A model generated the notes under the pieces. It ran no database searches, had not been told where the DNA came from, and was given only the letters and a program-made list of their open reading frames with translations. Positions 1-5,035 of a DNA stretch of 7,103 bases are shown here, in pieces. The stretch spans positions 1-7,103 of the forward strand of contig DASPFV010000019.1 in the NCBI GenBank assembly GCA_035620975.1, read 5' to 3'. The DNA is from DASPFV01 sp035620975. Its GTDB lineage: Bacteria; Acidobacteriota; Vicinamibacteria; Vicinamibacterales; 2-12-FULL-66-21. Positions within the stretch are counted from its first letter, which is position 1. The number at the start of each line of letters is the position of its first letter. The translations under genes were made by a program, and so were the position numbers.

Positions 1-15
1 GGCTGCGGGAATCAC
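1..15 (-). CDS. Possible 5' end of a leftward gene running off the left edge (five codons visible)
   Basis: On the minus strand a strong Shine-Dalgarno, GAGGAGG (plus positions 24-30), is followed after 8 nt (16-23) by a GTG codon at 15-13. The frame then reads Met-Ile-Pro-Ala-Ala to the first base of the window without a stop. The quality and spacing of the ribosome binding site are the only evidence; five residues are too few to identify a product. If the gene is real, it is divergent from mocA, and the roughly 350-bp repeat-bearing gap between them would hold both promoters. It could also be a chance match in GC-rich DNA. Sequence to the left of the window would decide. Confidence 0.35.
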
Positions 16-366
16 CGGACCAACCTCCTCGTTTGCGGATCGCGGATCGCCGTTCGCGGCGCCGTCCACCAGTCTGGGGGTCGCTGCAGCGGGAACGCCG
101 ATTCTACTCCCGTCACCGGGCCGGCGTCGATGCGCCCGACCGGCACCGCAGATCGAGGGCACGGGCCGAGCGGCGAGCGTGTCGGAGGCCGGGTCGCGGA
201 CGTGCCGCGGATGGGTGTGCTCTCAACGGGACGCGGATGAGCGCGGAGTTGCGCGGATGGTTCTTCTCTCACGGGACGCGCATGAACGCGGGGTTCGCGC
301 GGATAATCCCCGTCTCACGGGATCCCCGGATGCTACCCCACGCGCGTCACGGACGCTCGACCTACA
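16..366. other. Intergenic region without a supported gene, repeat-bearing
   Basis: No reading frame here looks like a protein: the open frames on both strands are low-complexity, Arg/Pro-rich shadows. Near the left end is a tandem GCGGATC GCGGATC (35-48) followed by GCCGTTCGCGG, which would fall in the leader of the possible leftward gene. From about 191 to 335 lies a degenerate 45-46 bp repeat array, described separately. Just before mocA is TACAAT (363-368), a good match to a sigma70 -10 box, but I see no convincing -35 at 16-18 bp upstream. No tRNA, terminator or CRISPR-like structure was seen. Confidence 0.6.
191..335 (+). repeat. Degenerate tandem array of a 45-46 bp repeat (array 1)
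   Basis: Units begin with GGGACGCG at 228 and 273, a truncated unit begins at 319, and a still more degenerate one sits near 191. The spacing 228 to 273 to 319 is 45 and 46 bp. Each good unit holds three copies of a 10-bp motif close to GAACGCGGAT, then a linker ending in TCTCAC or TCTCAAC. For example, unit 1 reads GGGACGCGGAT, GAGCGCGGAG, TTGCGCGGAT. The same repeat in the same orientation recurs at about 6377-6515, where the period is 47 bp. The unit is not palindromic overall, so it is not a CRISPR or a simple terminator. Its function is unknown. Confidence 0.75.
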
Positions 367-960
367 ATGAGGGACGTGTTGACCGCCGTGGTGATGGCCG
401 CCGGGACGTCGAGCCGCATGGGACAGCCGAAGCTCCTGCTGCCGCTCGGGGGCGAGCCGCTCGTCCGCCGGACGGTGCGGCAGGTGCTCGACGCGGGATT
501 CGACGATCTGCTGGTGGTCGTGGGCAGCGAGCACGTGCGCGTGCTGGAAGCACTCGACGGCCTGCCGATCCGCCAGGTCCTCAACCCCGAATTCGAGTCG
601 GGCATGGGCAGCTCGTTCCGGGCCGCCGTCTCCGGCCTGGCGCACAGCGCCGCCGCCATGTTCGCGCTCGCTGATCAGCCGTTCGTAACCGCGCAGGAGT
701 ACCGCCGGCTCCTGGACACGTACCGCACGGCGGCACCGGGGATCGTCAGCGTCCGGTACGGCGACGTGACCGCACCGCCTCACCTGTTCGACCGGCGGTT
801 CTTCCCCGAACTGGCCGTGCTCGAGCACGGCGCGCGCCCCGTCCTGCAGCGCCATCGGGACGAGACGATCGTGTTAACGCTGCCGCCCGATCTCCTGCTC
901 GACATCGACACGCCGGAGGACTACGAGCGCGCCAGGGCGCGGCTGGCCGGCGATCGGTGA
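367..960 (+). CDS. mocA: MocA-like molybdenum cofactor cytidylyltransferase (MobA-like NTP transferase family)
   Basis: A 197-residue protein, close to the family's usual length of about 190-200. It has the N-terminal nucleotide-binding loop AAGTSSRMGQPKLLLP (residues 11-26) and a NPEFESGMGSS segment (73-83). LADQPFVT (101-108) carries the Asp (D103) expected to bind the metal-nucleotide, and DIDTPEDYERA (179-189) is the typical C-terminal motif. MocA transfers CMP from CTP to molybdopterin, making the cytosine dinucleotide cofactor of xanthine-dehydrogenase-type enzymes in the cytoplasm. GTP-using MobA and sugar nucleotidyltransferases share the fold, but LADQP and the XdhC neighbour favour MocA. 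The ATG at 367 has no Shine-Dalgarno. TACAAT at 363-368 overlaps it and lies 7 nt before an in-frame GTG at 376, so a leaderless start at 376 is possible. The 3' end overlaps xdhC convergently by 40 bp. Confidence 0.88.
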   Translation: MRDVLTAVVMAAGTSSRMGQPKLLLPLGGEPLVRRTVRQVLDAGFDDLLVVVGSEHVRVLEALDGLPIRQVLNPEFESGMGSSFRAAVSGLAHSAAAMFALADQPFVTAQEYRRLLDTYRTAAPGIVSVRYGDVTAPPHLFDRRFFPELAVLEHGARPVLQRHRDETIVLTLPPDLLLDIDTPEDYERARARLAGDR

Positions 961-2030
961 AGGCTGGTCTTGCGTCCGGTGAGAAACCCTCCGTCGAAGC
1001 CCCTGTCCAGCGCGATCAGCTCGGCAAGGATCGACACGGCGATCTCCTCCGGCGTTTCGGCTCCCAGCGCCAGGCCGACGGGGCTGCGCACGCGCGCCCG
1101 CGCCGACGGCGAGGGCACGTAGCCTTCCGCCTCGAGCGCCGCGAGCAGCTTCTGCAGGCGGGAAACCGGCCCGAGCACGCCCACCCATGCCGCTTCGGAC
1201 TCGAGCGCGAGGCGCAGGCTCTCCCTGTCGCGGCGCAGGTGGTGATTCATGATGACGACGCGGCTGCCGCGCGGCAGGGTGAGCACCCCGGCATACTGGG
1301 CCCCGCGCAGGTGGACGAGCGAGGCACGGGGGAACCGGTCCGGCGTGAGGAAGGTCTCGCGCGGGTCCACGACGGACACCTCGAAGCCCAGCTCCCAGGC
1401 CTGACGTACCAGCGGGACCGCGTCGTGACCGGCGCCGAAGACGAACAGGGCCGGCGGCGGCACGCTGACGTGATAGAAGACCTCACCCGGCCCGAGCGTC
1501 TCAGCCATCGAACGCGGATAGACCGATTTCAGCAGCGCCCGGGCACGCGCGGCCGCCTCGTCGTCGAGCGACGCGTGGCCGAGCGTCCCCAACAGGCCAT
1601 CCTCGCGAATCAGCAGCCGTGCTCCCCGTGAGTCCAGGGAAGTGGCGAGCACCGCCGCTTCGGCCCGTTCGAGCGCGGCAAGCCACGACCGGGTCATCGG
1701 CTCATCGTCCAGGCGCGCGATCCGGATGTCGACGGCGCCGCTGCACCCGATCCCCAGCCCCCAGATCGAGTCTTCCTCGAGGTCGTAACTGAGTACGGCA
1801 GGAACACCGGAATCGAGGACGCGCGCGGCGGCCTCGGCGACGGCAGGCTCGAGACATCCGCCCGACAGCAGACACTCGTACGACCCGTCCTCGCGCACGA
1901 CGATAGTCGCCCCTTCGCGGCGATACGCGCTCCCGCGAACGCGGACAACGGTGGCCAGCGCGACCCGGGCGCGAGCCAGTCGGGCATGCCGAATCGCCTC
2001 GAGGAGCCGCTCGGTCTCGCGACGGTTCAC
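921..2030 (-). CDS. xdhC: XdhC/CoxI family molybdoenzyme maturation protein
   Basis: A 369-residue protein with both domains of the family. The N-terminal XdhC/CoxI domain has VVRVRGSAYRREGA (28-41), the conserved Cys motif SGGCLEP (56-62; Cys59) and GLGIGCSG (91-98). The C-terminal Rossmann-like domain has FVFGAGHDAVPL (196-207), VVDPRE (220-225), GVLGPVSRLQKL (284-295) and PVGLALGAETPEEIAVSILAEL (317-338). XdhC proteins bind the molybdenum cofactor and help sulfurate and insert it into xanthine-dehydrogenase-like enzymes, working with MocA, which is encoded convergently next door. The GTP start at 2030 (codon GTG) has no Shine-Dalgarno, but TAGTAT, a -10-like hexamer, ends 6 nt before it. 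It lies 24 bp after the outer-membrane protein gene on the same strand, so it could be co-transcribed or have its own leaderless promoter. The last 13 residues, antisense to mocA, are a non-conserved tail. No target dehydrogenase is visible. Confidence 0.9.
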   Translation of the reverse strand: MNRRETERLLEAIRHARLARARVALATVVRVRGSAYRREGATIVVREDGSYECLLSGGCLEPAVAEAAARVLDSGVPAVLSYDLEEDSIWGLGIGCSGAVDIRIARLDDEPMTRSWLAALERAEAAVLATSLDSRGARLLIREDGLLGTLGHASLDDEAAARARALLKSVYPRSMAETLGPGEVFYHVSVPPPALFVFGAGHDAVPLVRQAWELGFEVSVVDPRETFLTPDRFPRASLVHLRGAQYAGVLTLPRGSRVVIMNHHLRRDRESLRLALESEAAWVGVLGPVSRLQKLLAALEAEGYVPSPSARARVRSPVGLALGAETPEEIAVSILAELIALDRGFDGGFLTGRKTSLHRSPASRALARS

Positions 2031-2054
2031 GAAGGGATACTATCGCAGGCCGGC

Positions 2055-2513
2055 TCAGCGCCAGGTGTATCCGACGCCGAACTTGAAATCGGGGCTGTCG
2101 ATCGTCCCGACCTTGAACTCGAAGAAGAGCCCGCGCGAGTGCTGGGCGCCGACGAGGATGTTGAACCCGGCCTCGGCGTCGGAATCGCGATCGGTGTCGA
2201 AGATGTTCAGCGCCGGACCCGCGCCGGCGTAGAGCTGCCACTGCTGCCGCGACGGAAAGAAATACGCGAACTCGAAATTCAGCGCCACGACCGTGACGTC
2301 GTCGCCGACGCCAATCTCGACGTTGGGCCGGAAGCGCAGCCGATCGACGAGCGGCTGGGTTTCGAGGTGGCCGCCAAAGTAGAACTGGTCCGGATCGACC
2401 GAGACGCCGGCGCGAACCCCGAAATCCTGCGCCGCCGCCGGGCCCCCCCACATCCCGGCCAACACGGCCACACACATCGCGCGGATCAGCGTGCGGATCT
2501 GGGCATTTCTCAT
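2055..2513 (-). CDS. Small secreted, probably outer-membrane beta-barrel protein
   Basis: A 152-residue protein with a clear Sec signal peptide: basic start MRNAQIRTLIR, hydrophobic core and an AxA-type site after GGPAAA (about residue 28). The mature part starts QDFGVRAGVSVDPDQFYFGG and alternates polar and hydrophobic residues with many aromatics and glycines (NFEFAYFFPS, QWQLYAGAGPALNIF, LFFEFKVGTIDS). It ends in FKFGVGYTWR, as expected of a short transmembrane barrel. I cannot name a family beyond OmpA/OmpW-like small barrels. The start is ATG 2513 with AAGG 10 nt upstream; an in-frame TTG at 2531 would add six residues ahead of the signal peptide and is less likely. The AAGG lies in a small inverted repeat (AAGGC-GT-GCCTT on the minus strand, plus 2516-2527). 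The gene sits between rhaA (72 bp upstream) and xdhC (24 bp downstream). Confidence 0.72.
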   Translation of the reverse strand: MRNAQIRTLIRAMCVAVLAGMWGGPAAAQDFGVRAGVSVDPDQFYFGGHLETQPLVDRLRFRPNVEIGVGDDVTVVALNFEFAYFFPSRQQWQLYAGAGPALNIFDTDRDSDAEAGFNILVGAQHSRGLFFEFKVGTIDSPDFKFGVGYTWR

Positions 2514-2553
2514 GAAAGGCACGCCTTGCAAAGGGGGTACCTGGTGACACTTC

Positions 2554-2588
2554 GGGTTCCAGGTTCCAGGTTCGGGGTTCCTGGTTCA
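2554..2588 (+). repeat. Heptamer tandem repeat, five units of NGGTTCN, overlapping the rhaA stop codon
   Basis: Five contiguous 7-bp units read on the plus strand as GGGTTCC, AGGTTCC, AGGTTCG, GGGTTCC, TGGTTCA. On the minus strand, the transcribed direction here, the core is GAACC. The rhaA stop codon TGA (2588-2586) is formed by the last unit, so the repeat starts exactly where the rhaA coding sequence stops and fills about half of the gap to the next gene. The same heptamer recurs three times at 7079-7099. Period-7 tandem intergenic repeats are known in other bacteria (for example the STRR repeats of cyanobacteria); I do not know a function for this one. Confidence 0.8.
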
Positions 2589-3851
2589 GGCGCGCGCGGC
2601 GAGGACCGACGATTCGTAGTGCCTGACCTCGGCCAGCCACGCCGTGCCGACGGGCACGCTGGAGCGCTCGCAGTAGTAATCCCAGACAGCGCCGAATGGA
2701 AGCGTCTTGGTCTCCTCCTGCAAGGCGAGGCGCGAGGTGTAATCGCGTGCGGCCTCCGCCTGCCGGAGCGTCTCGAGCGGCTCGAGGAGGGCGGCGAGCA
2801 GGCTCTTGATCATGTTCCGCGTGCCGATCACCCACGCCGCGATGCGGTTGATGCTGGCGTCGAAGTAGTCGAGCCCGATGTTCGTGCGGCCGAGGAAGTC
2901 GCCGCGCACGAGCTCCTGCCCGATCGCCTGCAGATCGTCGTTCAGCACGACCACGTGGTCGCTGTCCCAGCGAACGCCCCGGCTCACGTGGAGCAGGATC
3001 TCCGGCAGGTACATCAGCAGGGCGCTGATCTTGTCGGTGATCGTCTCGGTTGGATGATAGTGGCCGGTGTCGAGCGTGAACAGCACCTTCCGCGAGAGCG
3101 CGTAGCCGAAGTAGAACTCGTGAGAGCCCACGGTGTAGCTCTCGAGGCCGAGCCCGAACAGCTTGCCCTCGACCGAGTCGACGTTGAAGGCGGGATCCAC
3201 CGGGACGCCGAAGATGGCGTCCAGCGAGTCAATCAGCCGCTCGCGGGGACCGACGCGATCCACGGGCGAGTCCTTCATCCCGTCGGGAATCCAGTGGTTC
3301 GTCACACAGCGCCGCCCCAGGGCCCGCCCGAATGCTTCGCCGATCCGGCGGCAGGCGACCGCGTGCCGGACCCAGAACTCGCGCGTGGCGCGATCGGGAT
3401 GCGAGAGGGTGAGGTTGTCTGCCGCACGTGGATGGGAAAACGTCGTCGGGTTGAAGTCCAGGCCGATGCCGAGGGAGCGCGCCCAGTCGATCCAGCCCGC
3501 GAAATGATGCGGCGCGATCTCGTCCCGGTCGACCCGACGGTTGCCGAACTCGCCGTAGAACGAATGCAGGTTGAACCGATGCCGACCCGGAATGAGCGAG
3601 AGCGCCCGCGTGGCGTCGCCGCGCAGCTCGTCGGGCGTCCGGGCCTTGCCCGGATAGCTGCCGGTCGCCGCCAGCCCGCCGCCAAGACCCTCGCTGAACC
3701 TCTCGAACCCGCCCACGTCATCGCCCTGCCAGCAATGCAGCGAAATCGGGATTGCGGCCAGGCGTGCCAGAGCCGCTTCGGTGTCGATGCCGAGATCGGC
3801 GTATTGCCGTCTCGCATGGGTATAGGCGGCTTCGATGCTCCGGCTGCTCAT
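2586..3851 (-). CDS. rhaA: L-rhamnose isomerase
   Basis: A 421-residue cytoplasmic enzyme that interconverts L-rhamnose and L-rhamnulose, the first step of rhamnose breakdown (EC 5.3.1.14). It is collinear with E. coli RhaA (419 residues) over its whole length. Matching blocks include PISLHCWQGDDVGGFE (35-50), SYPGKAR (65-71), LDFNPTTFSHP (131-141), NHWIPDGMKDSPVDR (185-199), SYTVGSHEFYFGYA (238-251), HVSRGVRWDSDHVV (288-301) and FDASINRIAAWVIGTRNM (330-347). The metal-site residues are present with the expected spacing: E228, D261, H264, H288, D296, D298, D328. Of these, H264/D296/D298 correspond to the annotated metal ligands H262/D294/D296 of the E. coli enzyme, recalled from memory. The start is ATG 3851, with AGGAG 10 nt upstream (3862-3866); a 20-residue upstream extension in frame lacks homology. 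No rhaB, rhaD or rhaR is in the window; the gene heads a leftward set with an outer-membrane protein gene and xdhC. Confidence 0.96.
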   Translation of the reverse strand: MSSRSIEAAYTHARRQYADLGIDTEAALARLAAIPISLHCWQGDDVGGFERFSEGLGGGLAATGSYPGKARTPDELRGDATRALSLIPGRHRFNLHSFYGEFGNRRVDRDEIAPHHFAGWIDWARSLGIGLDFNPTTFSHPRAADNLTLSHPDRATREFWVRHAVACRRIGEAFGRALGRRCVTNHWIPDGMKDSPVDRVGPRERLIDSLDAIFGVPVDPAFNVDSVEGKLFGLGLESYTVGSHEFYFGYALSRKVLFTLDTGHYHPTETITDKISALLMYLPEILLHVSRGVRWDSDHVVVLNDDLQAIGQELVRGDFLGRTNIGLDYFDASINRIAAWVIGTRNMIKSLLAALLEPLETLRQAEAARDYTSRLALQEETKTLPFGAVWDYYCERSSVPVGTAWLAEVRHYESSVLAARA

Positions 3852-4178
3852 GAACACACGGCTCCTGATGGCGACCGCTCGACGCGGAGCGCACAGTGCC
3901 CCAGGCGCCATTCCGTTTCAAGTCTTTTCGTTGACAACGGGTCCGTATGACTTTGCGGAACGCCGACCGCCGGCCGGCGGGCCTATCGCGCCCGGGCCGG
4001 GCCGCCGCCGGGGAATACCGCAGCCCGGGAGTTTCACAGCTCGAAACAGCCGTACGACGGCAGCACCCCGGCCACGGCTGGGCCGGCGCCGCCGCGTCGA
4101 TGCAGGGCAGCCCGCATGGCTAGCGCATTGCACGCGCTCTGCCCGGGAGGCGGCGAGCTTCGGGCGCCGAAGCTGAGC
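3852..4178. other. Divergent rhaA/ku intergenic region with GC-rich inverted repeats
   Basis: No gene is supported in these 327 bp, although they should hold the promoters of both rhaA (leftward) and ku (rightward). Visible structures are a perfect 14-bp palindrome CCGCCGGCCGGCGG (3967-3980), a stem-loop CCGGCC/GGCCGG with a 7-nt loop (4068-4086), and the hairpin next to the ku start described separately. The plus strand has a consensus -35, TTGACA (3931-3936), but no -10 at 16-18 bp; TATGAC (3946-3951) is only 9 bp away. GC-rich DNA makes inverted repeats more likely by chance, so the palindrome is only a candidate operator. Upstream of ATG 4179 the ku frame stays open back to an ATG at 4116, but that extension resembles no Ku N-terminus and has no ribosome binding site. 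Confidence 0.5.
4145..4178 (+). promoter_or_regulatory. Hairpin-bridged ribosome binding site candidate for ku
   Basis: GGGAGG (4145-4150) is the only good Shine-Dalgarno near the ku ATG, but it lies 28 nt upstream, too far for normal initiation. Between them is a perfect 8-bp inverted repeat, AGCTTCGG (4156-4163) and CCGAAGCT (4167-4174), with a 3-nt GCG loop. It is flanked by 5 nt on the GGGAGG side and 4 nt on the ATG side. If the hairpin folds in the mRNA, the effective spacing falls to 9 nt, which is near optimal. Bringing a distant Shine-Dalgarno to the start by an intervening hairpin has precedent (phage T4 gene 38). The 19-bp palindrome could instead be a DNA operator, or simply reduce translation. 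Confidence 0.5.
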
Positions 4179-5033
4179 ATGGCGAGAGCTCTTTGGACAG
4201 GGACGCTTCGGTTCGGGCTGGTCACGGTTCCGATCGAGATTCACACGGCCGTGCGCGACACGGGTCCGCATTTCCGGCTCCTGCGTCGGAGCGACAAATC
4301 CCCCGTGCGCTATCAGCGCGTCGCCGAATCCGACGGCGAGGTCGTCGCGTGGGAAGACATCGTGAAGGGCTACGAGTACGAGAAGGGCCGCTTCATTACC
4401 CTCACCCCCGAAGACTTCGAGAAGGCAGCGGTGAAGAAGGACCGCTCGATTGAGATTCTCGACTTCGTCGAGGGGGCATCGATCGACGACCGTTTCTTCG
4501 ACAAGCCGTACTACCTGCTGCCCGGCAAGGGTGGCCAGGCGGCGTACGCCCTGCTGCGCGAGGCGATTCGCGAGTCCAAGCGGGTGGGGGTCGCCAAGAT
4601 CGTTCTGCGGAGCAAGCAGCGGCTCGCCGCCATCGAAGCGATCGGGGACGCCCTCGTGCTCTCGACCATGCGGTTTCGCGACGAGCTGGCGCGGCTCGAG
4701 GAATTCGACTTCCCGAAAGGAGAGGTGCGGTCGAAGGACCTCTCGCTCGCCGAGCGGCTCATCGACGAGTTCGCCTCCGAGTGGGATCCGGAGAAGTACA
4801 CCGACGATTACCGCAGGAACATCATGGAAATCGTGGAAGCGCGGAGAAAACGCGTTCGACCGGATCTGAAGCCGGAAAAGGCCGAGCGCTCGGCGGAAGT
4901 GGTGGACCTGATGGAGCGACTGAGGAAGAGCCTCGGCACGCGCCGGGCGTCGGCGTCGGCCTCGACCCGCCGGCGGACGGCGGGCAAGCGGAAGACCGGA
5001 AGCCCCAGGAGCAGGAAGCGGAAGGCCGCCTGA
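4179..5033 (+). CDS. ku: Bacterial Ku, DNA double-strand break end-binding protein
   Basis: A 284-residue protein of usual bacterial Ku size. It opens with the typical MARALWTGTLRFGLVTVPIE and continues through PVRYQRV (42-48), WEDIVKGYEYEKGRFITLTP (58-77), DDRFFDKPYYLLPGKGG (103-119), AYALLREAI (122-130) and TMRFRDEL (163-170). The EWDPEKYTDDYR block (201-212) and a C-terminal helix region follow. The last 30 or so residues form an Arg/Lys/Ser-rich tail (SLGTRRASASASTRRR onward), like the basic tails of some bacterial Ku proteins that aid DNA binding. The homodimer forms a ring that threads onto broken ends and recruits ligase LigD in non-homologous end joining. No ligD is in the window. ATG 4179 is chosen because the family N-terminus starts there. 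The nearest Shine-Dalgarno is separated from it by a hairpin. The gene ends 2 bp from the convergent rhomboid gene, with no room for a terminator. Confidence 0.95.
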   Translation: MARALWTGTLRFGLVTVPIEIHTAVRDTGPHFRLLRRSDKSPVRYQRVAESDGEVVAWEDIVKGYEYEKGRFITLTPEDFEKAAVKKDRSIEILDFVEGASIDDRFFDKPYYLLPGKGGQAAYALLREAIRESKRVGVAKIVLRSKQRLAAIEAIGDALVLSTMRFRDELARLEEFDFPKGEVRSKDLSLAERLIDEFASEWDPEKYTDDYRRNIMEIVEARRKRVRPDLKPEKAERSAEVVDLMERLRKSLGTRRASASASTRRRTAGKRKTGSPRSRKRKAA

Positions 5034-5035
5034 CG

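Noticed and set aside
191..335. CRISPR array
   Set aside because: Repeats of 45-47 bp are nearly contiguous and imperfect, with internal 10-bp periodicity and similar rather than unique linkers. There are no cas genes.
1702..2835. A 377-codon minus-strand frame overlapping xdhC, the barrel protein gene and rhaA in another frame
   Set aside because: Translation is Arg-rich and cuts across three good genes; typical out-of-frame reading of GC-rich coding DNA.
1986..3950. A 654-codon open frame on the plus strand, antisense to rhaA, the outer-membrane protein gene and the start of xdhC
   Set aside because: Its translation is low-complexity (Arg, Glu, Ala, Pro, Val rich) with no recognisable domain, and the opposite strand has well-conserved genes. 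It is a GC-rich shadow frame.
3931..3951. Promoter TTGACA with TATGAC upstream of ku
   Set aside because: The two hexamers are only 9 bp apart, too close for a sigma70 promoter, and no -10 lies at 16-18 bp.
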